Of a stretch of 64,000 nucleotides of DNA, positions 51,060 through 62,273 are shown one piece after another (position 1 is the stretch's first letter; the number at the start of each line of letters is the position of its first letter). Origin of the DNA: Halichondria panicea (lineage: Eukaryota > Porifera > Demospongiae > Suberitida > Halichondriidae); contig NC_087388.1 of NCBI RefSeq assembly GCF_963675165.1, positions 1,032,800 through 1,096,799 on the forward strand, read 5' to 3'. Position numbers and translations under genes: made by a program. Under the pieces are notes generated by a model. The model was not told the origin of the DNA. It made no database searches and worked only from the letters and a program-made list of their open reading frames with translations.

Positions 51060-52172
51060 TCACTTCTATTAGCCTCGATCCCAGGCCGAGTTTTCGCTTT
51101 TATAACGGTTAGGCGAACAACTGGGCCTGGTACTAGTTGTCTGCGCATGCGTCAGTCGTTCGTCAGATTCTGACGAATGGATATTCTCGTTCACTTTGGT
51201 GACATTTATATTTGTGTACTATCGTGTACTAGAAGTCAGTTCCCGTTTTATCATTATTGGAATCGATTGGAATGGCTCTTAGCTGAAGCTTCTCTCTTCT
51301 CTGAAGCTTATTCTGAAGACTGAACAACAAGGGAAGAGGTATAAAGCTTTGTCAAGCTTGTTAAGGTCAGATATTTTTGTGTGGGCCCTATGGCCGGCTA
51401 GGCTATGCTATCAAGTCTTGTTCATGTTTGGCAAGAATGTAGGTAGACTATAGTTTCATCATTAATATGGTGGATCAAGTGAAGAGTGTGAGCTAGAGAA
51501 CTTGGTGCTGCCATCATCAGCTCGTCGACAATGACACTATAACCGAGAAATTTAATATGTATAGATCTACACGTATTTAAAATGTCTACTTCTCTGTACA
51601 GGAGCAATGGCTAATATCCAGCTATCCCAACAGTGCTCCTCTTGGCTATACTAACGGACGAGACTGGACAGTTTGAGGTAAGGGTTTAACCGTCTTTGGT
51701 TTCTTTTAATATTGTCCTATACTCACAGACACAGGACTGGAGTATGACCTGCTCATTCGAGCGTTGCTGGGTAGCTCAGAGACATCAAGAGAATCTACGT
51801 TTTCTCAAGTAATGAGTTACGAGTTGGGGCCTAGAATCAGAGAAGTCCAGCAGCCTGCTAAATCTTTTTGAAACGTAATTTGAAGGCATTCAATCATCCT
51901 GAAGTTGCCCTGGGTCACTGTAATTGTGCTGCAGCACAACTGGCAACTCCCCAGGCCTTTGTGAAGCAGCTCCCTATGTGCATCTTTTGTGTACTCACTC
52001 TGTGCATTTTCTGTGTACAAATTTCTATTATTGATTTATTAAATATTTTTGCCGACCACAAATATACAATGAAAATTTGACGCATGCGCAGACAACTAGT
52101 ACCAGGCCCAGTTGTTCGCCTAACCGTTATAAAAGCGAAAACTCGGCCTGGGATCGAGGCTATCACTTCTAT
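51060..52172. mobile_element. 1093-bp Mutator-like element inserted in copy D
   Basis: The element spans 51070-52162. Its 85-base terminal repeats (51070-51154 and 52078-52162) are perfect complements, starting TAGCCTCGATCCCAGGCC. The 10-bp duplication TCACTTCTAT flanks it (51060-51069 and 52163-52172). Copy B shows the unfilled site near 15381-15396 with one substitution. A transposase is not recognisable. The interior contains exon-like pieces (see 51597-51869). A 47-bp relative sits at 56162-56208. Confidence 0.94.
51597..51869 (+). other. Exon-like sequence inside the 1.09-kb element, possibly captured gene tail
   Basis: After an acceptor-like TCTCTGTACAG comes an open stretch ending TTTGAG before the donor GTAAGG (about 51677). 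A second acceptor (ACTCACAG, about 51728) is followed by a frame running to TGA at about 51869 (ending EVQQPAKSF). An ATTAAA lies near 52037. The product is not recognised and the joined frame is uncertain. This would fit gene-fragment capture by a Mutator-like element, but could be chance. Confidence 0.3.
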
Positions 52173-52924
52173 ATGGCCATCGTAGTTTGAATAGGGAATC
52201 CCCCCTGTTGCAGCATAATACAAACCAGAGCACCCCATTTTATCTTTTAACAAAGGGTCAATACCATATTTTGAAATAAGACTTTCCAAGAGCAGAATAT
52301 GTCCTCCAAAACAGGCACAGTGGAGAATAGACAAGCCGTGGAAACCTTTCTTTTTAAGTTCTGCTTTTTCGCTTTAACTAACCGATCAATCAAGTCTTTG
52401 AGACCAAGTGATGCAGCTACAAGCAATGTAACAAAGCCTTCATCCTTATAGTCTTTGAATTCGATATAATCGAGAAAAAATCTCGATATTATTACCATAT
52501 TTTTCTCAGAATCATTGTAATACTCAAAAAGAACATCCTCAAAGATTTTAACATGATGAGAATCAATCCGACTACGACTGAAGGAGCATGGCAGTCTTAT
52601 TCTATTGCAGAGTTGTCTGCCACACATTGATAATAGAACCAACATGATAATTATTTGCACATGTTTATTCTTAGCAGCAAAAAGCAATGGTGTATTACCG
52701 CCATTATCAATAGCTCCTATGTCAGCACCAAAGTCATTGGCTATTGTCCAAACCGTATCGAGATGACCGTTAGCACATGCAAAATGAAGAGATGTTTGGT
52801 TGTGTGAGTTTCTGACGTCTACTTCATATTGCTTTGTTTTCAACAACTCTCTGACCTCATCCGAGTCCCCACAGCTTGCAGCAGTGTGCAGGGGAGTATC
52901 ACATGACTGGCTTTCGCCATCCAT

Positions 52925-53741
52925 CTCTATGACTATAACACAATAAAGTATATAGATATAAATTTTAAAACTATAGTGCTATTGTTACTATATAGCCTTT
53001 ATAAGTATATTATTATAGTACCGTATTAGCAGGTATGTAGTCTAAAAAAGTGGTGAGAATCGCGAGCTAGTATAATCCGCCCAAAGAGTCCTGGTAATGC
53101 ATCAATAAATGCCATACAGCAATAATGCCCAGCTAGCATGATTGTTAATTTTAAAATCGTGATTATGCTCGCCAAATAATTTATTGCTCATTGTGGTCAG
53201 ATATCAAAGGATTGTACTACTGTTGTAAATACAGTAGCTGTACATGGATGTATATGATTATTACCCGAAGCGCACGTGGGCGGCCACGAGTATAGTATCT
53301 ATAGTACGTTGGTTTTTTTGTTTGGAATATGTGAGTCCTCTATTTCTATTTCTACCACGCATTATAGGCACCATTTTAACAATTACGATAATAATCGGCA
53401 GGTTTTGGAAGTATAGGTCAGTACGAATCATAGTAGTAGGCCTGGTGGCCATGATGGATTTACTGATGGTTAATCATAATATTATCTCCTTGGCCTTTTG
53501 TATTTATAGTGTTAATTAATTAAGTAGAGTCATGTGGCCATTATTTATAGTTTGATGTTATTTGTGCGATGACATGGGGTCTATGTTTTGCTTTGGAGAA
53601 ATAATGTGGATTCCCACATTATTCCTCCAAAGCACAATTCAATAGGTCATTCGAAAAGAATAATAGGCAATTTGAAAAGAATAATAGGCTGTTAATTTGA
53701 GCATAAAAGAATAGCATAATAGGTAATAGCTCGAGCATAAT
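52925..53741. other. 5' flank of copy D in the right arm
   Basis: It is collinear with 13783-14627 in inverted orientation, including the conserved segment before the start codon and the hairpin around TGTGGATTCCCACA (53607-53620). Small indels relative to the left arm break the hydrophobic ORF seen there. No gene. Confidence 0.5.
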
Positions 53742-55392
53742 CTACCAACCTAGTCTCGCACAGCCAGCCCCGGATTTTTTCTATTTGAATGCTAGGTCGA
53801 TAACATGGGTCTGGTGAACTTCCTATGTACAAGTTGTGTCGACACGCCGAAGATTTCTCGGCGTGTTAACCGCTGCGGTCAACTGAGGCAAAAAGAAGGA
53901 AAGATAGTTATGCAAAGCAGCCTCTTGTTGCCCAACTTGCTACAGTTTCTAGCTAAATGCAACTGACAATAATGGCTTATTTATGCCCTAAGACTATCCC
54001 AGAAGATCACAAAGAGAGAGAAGTTCCATACAGAAGCAAGAGCTGAGTTGTAGATAATTAGCTTCAAGGATGTCTCCTACTAGTATACTACATCTATATA
54101 TACCTGAAACCAGCATTCCATATTCAAGTGGCAGTACTGCAAATAAGATTTGATTTGCATCTTTTTCTCTGAGAACTGAATCCATGCCATTGTTGAGAAC
54201 CTTGAAACATAACATGCCTGGTTTAAGCTCAGTCTAGATCTTTCTAGTGACTCTGAGTAGTTGCTATAGCTTCTCTCCTTCTTGCATGTGTAGATCCATC
54301 CTGATTTGAGCACTGAGCACCGATAACTCTCAACTATACTGTACATATAAATTTATTTGCAGAACTGTGGTTTTCACATTATTTTAACCACAATGTGGTC
54401 ATCGACCATGAATAATATTAGATTTATTTGTGACCACTACCGTATACAGCTGTTTGCATAGACCTTGCAAAATACTAAATCAGCTCACTGCATTACCACA
54501 AAACCACCATACAATGTTGCTATGCAAACAACATGCAGTCCTGAGCAATGATGGTTTCTAGAACTTGTATATCGGGTACTTTTTGAGTAGACCCTCGAAA
54601 AATACCTGCTGTATAAGGTGGTATAAATTATATCAAGAGTAGATGCTTTTATCTACTCTTGGTGGTATGGAAACTCACATAATTATGGTGAGGCTTGAAG
54701 TTTCAGGCTGAAGAAACTGTTAGTACGAAGTACCTTAAACACTAACAGATCACAAACTATTGTTTGGTGTTAATCTAGTAGAGAAATATGTTCGGACTTG
54801 ATGGTCAAAACCGGTATACCGCAGTGAGCAAGTTAGTAGGCTCTTTAGCGTAAAAATTTTTCGTGCAGCACAAGTCTCAGCATAAGGCGTTGGTAGACAA
54901 TTCTCTACTTCAAATCCTCCCGGTTCTATGACTCTCCATGTAGTCTATTTCTTGAAGTCATGCACCATTGCTCACTTTTTATGAATGTGAATGTACCCAA
55001 TATATTTGTTTGCATAGCAACATTGTATGATGGTTTTGTGGTAATGCAGTGAATGATTTAGTATTTTGCAAGGTCTATGCAAACAGCTGTAGCTGGTAAT
55101 TTTCGTGGGGCAAAATATTCGTGGTTTTCGTGGTTGGTTGGAGATCTGACCACGAATATTTTACCCACAAATGAAGCGACCTTGCCTATCTTTACCTACA
55201 ATCCAAGTAGCAACCACGAAAATATTATCCACGAAATGTCTCAATATTGCTGAACCACGAATATTTTGTCCCCCAAAAATTACCCGCTATACGGTATTTA
55301 CTATCACCCACTTAAGGCCTTGCACAACTCGTTGATAGGAAGTTCTCCAGACCCTATTTTTAATCGGGGCTGGTGCGAGACTACTACCAACC
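53742..55392. mobile_element. 1633-bp Mutator-like element in the right arm
   Basis: The element spans 53751-55383. Ends are TAGTCTCGCACAGCCAGCCC and GGGGCTGGTGCGAGACTA, with the exact 9-bp duplication CTACCAACC on both sides (53742-53750 and 55384-55392). The left arm holds the empty site with one copy (13774-13782). Inside, an inverted-repeat element (about 54443-55085, arms carrying ACAGCTGTTTGCATAGACC) and a CGCTATACGG-type MITE (about 55091-55294) are nested. No transposase is recognised; ORFs of up to 88 codons have no recognisable content. Confidence 0.93.
55091..55294. mobile_element. TA-type MITE nested in the 1.63-kb element
   Basis: It shares GGTAATTTTCGTGGGGC, AATATTCGTGG strings and the end TACCCGCTATACGG with the MITE at 27081-27285. 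Its left end is eroded; the right end is followed by TA. Confidence 0.7.
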
Positions 55393-55685
55393 CCTATTTC
55401 TGATTCACTGCCCACATCATAATGTCCTTGATTCTATTTCTACCACGCATGCATACAATGATCTATGTAAATGATGCTATTCATACAATAATCATACAAT
55501 AATCGTATTCATACAAAGGTGAAACACAATGAGTTATCAATCAAGAAAGAATTCACCTGCCCGTTTGCTAAGAGAACTTTCCTGGAGTGACCTAAACGTA
55601 ACATCGACTGATTTTCAATTACCTGATGCAGTCTTGCAGTCTGCTTGGTAGCTTGTTCAATGCTTGTTAATTTGTTTCAGGGCTC

Positions 55686-56152
55686 ATTAATATACACTCT
55701 GTTCACATTTTCCTATATCCACTACAATTTTGAAACAACAACATCCACCACAATAATTATAATAGTGGATGAAAAAAAACAACAACACAGTGCTATTACA
55801 GTGCATGAAAAACAAAAACAGCAGTGGAAGATAACGAAAGCCTAAAAATTCTATTTAGATCTACAACTAGCTATAGAACCTCCAACTGAGTGGAGATACT
55901 TTAATACGTATAATGATACCACGAGTCGCACATATCACACTGTATCATTTCATCGTAGGAGTCAGGGTGGAGACAAGGGCAGTATAACCCTTTCCTTACC
56001 ATTTGTGAAAGTCTGGAACAGGAGCGTCTTTAGGTCGATCAATTAGTGTGGATCCGGCCTCACCACGCCTCCATGTCATTCTATTAGTCTAGATCCGGCT
56101 AGCAATTCTAGCTGGGACTCTAGTTGGGCAGAGTCCAACCAACGCTTCGCTC
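55686..56152. other. Spacer beyond the right arm
   Basis: AT-rich sequence with no supported gene. No counterpart of DUS2 is present, so the duplication did not include that neighbour. Confidence 0.45.
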
Positions 56153-56217
56153 ATGGTTGGGTAGCCTCGATTCCAGGCCGCATTTTAATCGGCCTGGAAT
56201 CGAGGCTAATGGTTGGG
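56153..56217. mobile_element. 47-bp minimal element with 9-bp target duplication
   Basis: 56162-56208 is a near-perfect palindrome: TAGCCTCGATTCCAGGCCG, an ATTTTA core, then the complement ending CGAGGCTA. ATGGTTGGG flanks it exactly on both sides (56153-56161 and 56209-56217). The ends match those of the 1093-bp element at 51070, so this is the same family reduced to its terminal repeats. Confidence 0.9.
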
Positions 56218-57007
56218 TATCAGTGCAGTACCCACTGCAAGAAATTTGCAGCCCAATCAGATTGCTGCGTTCAAGTGGGAAACCTTACAGCTCAATTTAG
56301 CTGACAAGGCAAGCTGGGACACTGTATTTTAGCTGTATTTCTCTGGAGAATGCAGAAACAGCTCCTGCTGGATATCTAGGCTACTAGAAAAGAAGCATCT
56401 ATGAATGAAGCTTGAACAGTAGTATCTTTGTATTAATTACTTGTCTTTGTTTAAGTTTTGCTGTGCTACCAATCTAAGATTAGATCATTAGTTTGGACAA
56501 AACCTGTGATATGTACTATGCCTTCTTTGGTCTTCGAAAAGCTTCTCCAGAAGCCTTGGGGTAGTCTTATAGCTGGCTAGCTGTACGTACCTCTCTTTGT
56601 GCTAGATGTCTAACTATTATGACAAATTTTATTTCTGCCTGTACTAAATCTAGGTTACAGTATTCTTCTACTTTCTCTAAGAGTCTGAGGTCTTTCTTGA
56701 ATTCCAAAACAACTATAGCTAGATCCAGGCAGCTAGAATAGCCATCCATTGATTTCTTTATATCGCACCCCTGAGCCATGCGGTTGTCAGCCACTTAAGA
56801 TTAAACAATATTCATACTCTGTCTCAAGTACCAGTGGAACAAAACTGCTACATGTAGTGATACCCAACCCAGAGCGCAGCGTTGGTTGGACTCCGCCCAA
56901 CTACTGGGACTCCCAGTTCTAGCTCGTTTTGTTTAGCGTGTCAGAGACTGGGAGAAGATGATTGGCACTCCCTGGCTCCTTTGGATGTACAGCTGTCCAG
57001 ATCCCTA
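56218..57007. other. Intergenic, nothing recognised
   Basis: No repeat boundaries or gene are recognised. The strings near 56115-56160 and 56868-56900 (AGTCCAACCAACGC...GGTTGGGTA and its inverse) are a further inverted pair enclosing this stretch, about 0.8 kb apart. Confidence 0.4.
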
Positions 57008-57355
57008 GAACATACCTAGACTGGCGGCGACAGCCGCCCGAGCGTGTAGCGCGAGCGACTGGCAAACTACTACCTATCAGTCACTCGTCTCAGCGGAAGT
57101 GTAATAGATCGTATGACACTACTAAACATGAATATCGTTATAGATAATGTGGTTAAATTTTGCTATGAGATTCAGCTACTATGGAATGCACTGAATCCCC
57201 TGAAGTGTAAGTGCGGTTACAATTACAGGGCTAATATGACGTTGAGCAATCTGATAGGCTGCAATGCTCGTTGCAGCTGAGACGAGTGACTGATAGGCAG
57301 TTTGCCAGTCCCTCGCGGTACACGAGGGGCTGTCGCCGCCAGTCTAGAACATACC
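57008..57355 (-). mobile_element. 330-bp Mutator-like MITE, copy 2
   Basis: 57017-57346, in the opposite orientation to the copies at 24607 and 61979. It has the same TAGACTGGCGGCGACAGCC ends. The exact 9-bp duplication GAACATACC lies at 57008-57016 and 57347-57355. Confidence 0.93.
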
Positions 57356-60045
57356 CTCCATTCTGACGAGTTATCAGTGCATAGGGTGCTTACTAGATTC
57401 TTGCCAGCCAGTACAGTTCAAGCTACACACAGCACCGCTCAACTATTCTCTACCCCATTATCTAGCTAAATCTGGTCCAACTAGACAGCAGACACAGCTA
57501 GTTAATTCAGTAAAGCCAGGGGTAGCCCTACTTCTACGGTTGTTCAGTAACAATTCCTCTGGGCTGGGCTAACTAGTTGAGCCACTCCTCCCAATTCTCA
57601 AGGCTAGGTACATGTCTCTGCCTAGCTGCTTCTTCAGCTTCTTGCTCAGTTTTGTGGCTTAGAGAAAGGCCAGCTACTCAGGGGGAAGAGTCCAGATGAA
57701 AGTCTGGCAGCCAGGTGACGTCAAACGGTCAGTTATTCCTTCCACCAACTTTTTAATCTAGTCTAGTCCTGCTTGCACTGCTACTACTGCTGCTACTCTT
57801 CCTAGCTAGTCAAAGGTTTCTTTTTTTTTTTTTTTTTTTTAACTACATATGCACAAAGAGACATCAAAGCTTACATCAAAGGACACAGATTTTTAGCCTA
57901 CTTGACTGATAAGGCCGTTACCTAGACTACAGTTTGTTTGTCAGGGAGGAGCTCACATACAACTTCATCTAATTCATCATAACGATTCGTTACCGTTGTT
58001 GTAATTTCTACAACAGATTGCCAAGGAAAGAGATAATTATAGTAATCACAATGCTGGAAAATTTCTCTGGTCTCTTGCGACTATTCAGTTCTTTTGACTT
58101 CCAAAACTTCAGTTTCTCATTTCAAAACAACGCACAAGGTGGTGCCTCATTTTCCATTTAGGATGATGTAATCCAAATTGTCTCCTTGCAATTCGTGGTA
58201 TGCAGCGCAGTGAAGTAGGAACAGGGGGGCCAGGGGTGGCCCCACAACATTGAATCAGCCCAGCCTTCCTGAGTTGGATAGGTGTTTTAACCAACCAATT
58301 GACAAGGATAAAGTATGAATTTATAAGCAGAAATGAAGAACCGCTTTTTTTAGACACTTCTGAATGATAATAATTATACTCTTGTTTTACAGTAACGTGT
58401 TTTAGCAATTCTGCTGTATATTATTTATTCTTGTTCAGAGGTAATAAGCTTGTAGCTAGGCCGCAGCTAATTATGATGTCATAATGAGGGTGTAGCTCCC
58501 TGTCTTAAAATTTCCAGCGCAGGGAGCGCCACTTGGGTAGTGCTTCACACCACCCATGCAAGTGGGCCCCTCCAACCTTTTAACTGTTCCTACTCCACTG
58601 CAGCGGCAATAGCAAATAAACCACAGTTGTTGCTGCCACTGCATGTTCTGCTGCTGAATTAGAGGCCACAAACAGTAACAACCCATTGTGCACTTGTACA
58701 TTTGGGCGATTTGCAGCTCAGGTACTTGGCTCCAGCATAGATAATAGAGCACAGAAAGGGATGATTGGAAACGTAATGATATTCATAGCATTCTTGGTTC
58801 AGATGCGTGTCTCCATCACGTGACCAATTAATGGTGGGGATTTAATAGAGTTACATGACAGGTGGCAATGGTTTAATATTCCTATGGCAAGCAGCAAGCT
58901 AGTCTCCAGGCGCAGGCTAGGCAGAAACAGTCACTGGTAGTACTGCAGCAAGTGAGCTTGATTACCAATATCTGTGGAAAAAAATTGTGGCAGTGCTTGC
59001 TCAGGGCCAGGGAGACTTAAATCTCAAACTGTGATCGATGTTTCAAGGTGCAGCTCAGGAGTTGGCCAAGATTGAAATAAATGAGAAGAACACCATTACT
59101 ACTAGTACTTTGTTCGATGTATGACGGCACTAATAAATATCTAGACTGGATGTCAGCAAGAGATGGAACTTGTGAACAATAGCAATAACAAAATTGTTAC
59201 CATTAAGTTTACCTTTTCTGATACGGAATCATTGTGATCATTGTGTATGTGTGCACTGTTGGGCTGGTTTTGAGCCTTCAAGACCCTAGTCGGTGCCTTT
59301 CAGCATTATTACATTTAATTTACCAAACGTAAACTGTCTATGTTCCATCAGTATTACCTACACATACATACGTACATGTACATGCAGGACATTTTAATGT
59401 TGTGATCTCTCAGAATATTTATGTTAATCTTTATTATGCCTCGAGGCGTAGCCGCACGAGGGATACGGTAAAGCTGACTGTGTGTGTGTGTGTGTGTGTG
59501 TGTGTACGTGTGTGTGTGTGTCTGTTCCAGCTGTAACTGCTCAACGGTTGCAATGCGACGAAAGCTAACAGCTTCTATAGGCTTCTAGCCACGTTCTCTT
59601 GGATTTTGATTCGTGGATTAGCAAACTAAAGCTTCTTTCTCGAGTTATGGCTAGTTTGACTCACATTGAAGGCTGTTGCAGTCTCTTCAGAATCTTTCAT
59701 AGCATCATCTGTCCGCACAAACTTTCTATTCAACATATGAGTTGGCCTTGCACTAAAGCGCTAGCTTTTTGTTAGCTACAATACTCAGAAAATATCTGTT
59801 AAAACAGCTAGCTAGCAGTAGCCATTTGTGAAAATTGATCTCTTTGGACACACCCTTTAATTATTCCTGTGGATGTAATGCGCATGCGCGCTCATTCCCA
59901 TGTGTGAGAAATAATATCCAAGATCCAGATCCAGATCCTCCTGGCAGAATCATCTTTGTCTTGAAGGCCTGGTAAGCCACCATATAACAATATAGATAAC
60001 AATATGCATGTACACAGGTCTTTTCTTCTTAGATATTATATACAC
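57356..60045. other. Long stretch without a supported gene
   Basis: Contents: a poly-T run (57820-57841); an end of the GATTGGAAACG family (58755-58775); and a dispersed repeat at about 59445-59690 with TGCCTCGAGGCGTAGCCGCA, a (TG)n run (59479-59520) and a segment related to the DUS2 intron repeat. ORFs of 90-100 codons near 58109-58752 (minus) have no recognisable content. Confidence 0.4.
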
Positions 60046-60488
60046 TGCAGTGGCGTAGCCAGAGGGGGGCAGAGGGTGCTCCAGCACCCCCCTCTGGCCT
60101 CAGACTCTGCTCCACAAGTTCATTTTACTAACTAGCTAAGCTAGCTAGCTGATATGAGATCGAGAGTAACTAGAGCTCTATAATTGCACGATCAACTCCA
60201 CCTCTAACTATCTAGCTCCTATGGAGCTTAATTTGTGTCAAAATTCTAAGAGCAGTTTATTCAATTCCAAGTCCATGTTCCAATTCAAATTCCAATATTA
60301 AATGTCAACAATCCAATGCAAATTCCAAAGGCACATACACACATACCACACACACAGTAAAAACATTACAATTCCAAGTCAGTGTTCCAATTAAAATTCC
60401 AATATTTAATGTATTTCTCGTAAACAATTTCCAAAATTTAATAGTATTCATTGGACACACACACATACCACATGCACACAGTAAAACA

Positions 60489-60960
60489 TTATTGGGTAAT
60501 ATCCGTAACATAGTCCAACACTTCTTGGAAGACATCTACAGCATGAACACTGGAATGGAGAGTTCTTTGTAGAGGATAGAGTGCTGAAAGATCTTGAAAT
60601 TGTTCTTCTGACAGTGGAGAATGAGTAGGTGGTACTTCAACACGTTCATTTTCTTGAACTTCTGGCACAGGCTCTTCCCATAACAAGGGTAGTCCTATAT
60701 ACATATAGATAAAAAGAATACATTGTTTAAGCTATTAAGGTACACTGTATATTATTATAGCACTTACATCAGTAATTGTGTCCAATAACTGTGTACACAT
60801 CCCTTGCATCCATAGCTGTAGTGGAGTTTGGTTTCGCTCTGAACTTAAACAGTGATTTGCCCACGCATCAAGAAATATATCTATTTGATAATTAATGTAG
60901 GGCAAATATACGAAGTGCAGGAAAAAAAGATGTAAGGTGTCTATCGGATTTAACAGGCTA
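60489..60960 (-). pseudogene. 3' end of an integrase-core transposase gene
   Basis: The minus strand from about 60940 reads LHFVYLPYINYQIDIFLDAW, then SSERNQTPLQLWMQGMCTQL. This resembles the end of the integrase-like (DDE) domain in transposon-derived proteins of many aquatic animals (the usual motif is of the form NHPLRTERNxTPxQLW). After a GTAAGT donor near 60767, a second exon (about 60489-60697, LWEEPVPEVQENERVEVPPT, LHSSVHAVDVFQEVLDYVTD) ends at TAA. The catalytic residues and the whole N-terminus are absent, so this is a fragment. The family assignment is from memory of the motif style. Confidence 0.55.
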
Positions 60961-61030
60961 CAAGACTATATCAACAACTGGACGCTAAAGGTACATGAAT
61001 GGGTTAAGGGGCGTCAATTTTTATGATACC

Positions 61031-61398
61031 TCCAGGGTTTCATCTAATGGGAGGGCTGGGGTGAACCTCTCTCTCTCCCCCCCCCCCCAATGCTTAGTTT
61101 CCCCCCAAAATTTGGGACATTAGTATACTGTCTATGAAGTGCAATATGTAACTATAATATCTACTGTGATGCCAGAGGAGGTCCGACATGCGTGCACGAA
61201 TCACTATAAGTTCAGTGCATTGTGGTCATTGGGGTAACGTGATATGTCCAGGCCAATGCACTAGCACTTGTAGTGATTCGTGCATGCATGTCAAACCTCC
61301 TCTGCTGTGATGCATTAGCGTGTAATAGGGGGTGTGGTCAAACATTTGCACGCCCAAACCTTCCCCCCCAATATTTAATCCCAAATGAAACCCTGACC
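61031..61398. mobile_element. Nested inverted-repeat MITEs
   Basis: The outer pair is AGGGTTTCATCTAATGGG (61034) with complement-like CCCAAATGAAACCCT (61380-61394), next to C-rich runs. An inner pair is CAGAGGAGGTCCGACATGCG (61173) and ATGCATGTCAAACCTCCTCTG (61285-61306), with TGATTCGTGCA/TGCACGAATCA inside. The inner element probably inserted in the outer one. Confidence 0.6.
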
Positions 61399-61978
61399 TC
61401 TATAATTATGGCAAGCTTGATGCACGTTTTATTTTGCTGTTTTTTCTTTTAGGGCGGAGCTCCTTTTTACTGTTTTGTACTGGAGCCAGTGCTGTGCCAC
61501 CTATTGGATTAGATGGAGACATTAGGTGTTAAGTGTAGAGTGCACAAACGCTATTTCAGCAAGCACATGTTTTAACACTCTAACGCTCCCAACTGCATCA
61601 TCATACCAAGAATTGGAAGATGCCTTAAACGCCGTTCTTCTTAATCAATCTACCGCTAGTGCTGTTTTCACTGATTTGTAAACACACATGGACGTACTCT
61701 AATGACACTATAACTGCTGATTGTTTGTTCATTATCAGACTCTCTATGAAAGCTCAATGAATCTACATATACCACTTATATTTATAAGATACTCTTGATC
61801 ATTGTTATTTATATACATTTTTATATAATTCTTGGATTTCCATTCATTCGTTCTTGAGTTATCTGTTCTATTGGTATCTGCAAGAGTAAGAAGAGCTTTA
61901 GTAAAATTAATTATACGGAAATTACTCCGTTTACTAAGAATAATTATGTTCCATAACACTTTATCCCTGACTGAGTTC

Positions 61979-62273
61979 TAGACTGGCGGCGACAGCCCCT
62001 CGTGTACCGCGAGGGACTGGCAAACTGTCTATCAGTCACTCGTCTGCTCAACGTCATATTAGCCCTGTAATTGTAACCGCACTTACACTTCAGGGGATTC
62101 AGTGCATTCCATAGTAGCTGAATCTCATAGCAAAATTTAACCACATTATCTATAACGATATTCATGTTTAGTAGTGTCATACGATCTATTACACTTCCGC
62201 TGAGACGAGTGACTGATAGGTAGTTTGCCAGTCGCTCGCGCTACACGCTCGGGCGGCTGTCGCCGCCAGTCTA
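61979..62273 (+). mobile_element. 295-bp Mutator-like MITE, copy 3 (internally deleted)
   Basis: Same ends and orientation as the copy at 24607. It lacks about 32 internal bases after ACTCGTCT. The flanks ACTGAGTTC and ACTTGAGTTC agree except for a one-base indel, a slightly decayed 9-bp target duplication. Confidence 0.9.

Larger units (their letters stand above)
46353..52924 (-). pseudogene. Copy D: ankyrin-Roc-COR-double Death gene, disrupted
   Basis: Exons are 47070-52924 (interrupted), 46708-46983 and 46353-46633, with the same phase 1 splice sites as copy B, its nearest relative. The start reads MDGESQSCDTPLHTAA. Lesions against copy B: one A lost in an A-run near 52372; a 1093-bp transposon at 51070-52162; one A lost near 50665 (GTTAAACAATGAG for GTTAAAACAATGAG); and eight bases lost near 49210. 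Two whole 306-bp ankyrin modules are also missing in register, leaving six. From about 49190 to the end, Roc (GHAGAGKST, DFAGDSEYY), COR and both Death domains are open, so the 734-codon 3' part could still be expressed if initiated internally. Two of the single-base losses are in homopolymers and could be sequence errors; the transposon and the 8-base deletion cannot. Confidence 0.92.
45079..55685. repeat. Right arm of the large inverted duplication
   Basis: This is the complement of 13405-21386. It is longer than the left arm because it contains the MITE at 45680-46074, the 1.09-kb element at 51070-52162 and the 1.63-kb element at 53751-55383. It lacks two 306-bp ankyrin modules that copy B has. 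Confidence 0.88.

Noticed and set aside
58109-58752. Minus-strand ORFs of 93-99 codons as possible genes
   Set aside because: No domain, no splice pattern, and one overlaps a repeat end; insufficient support.
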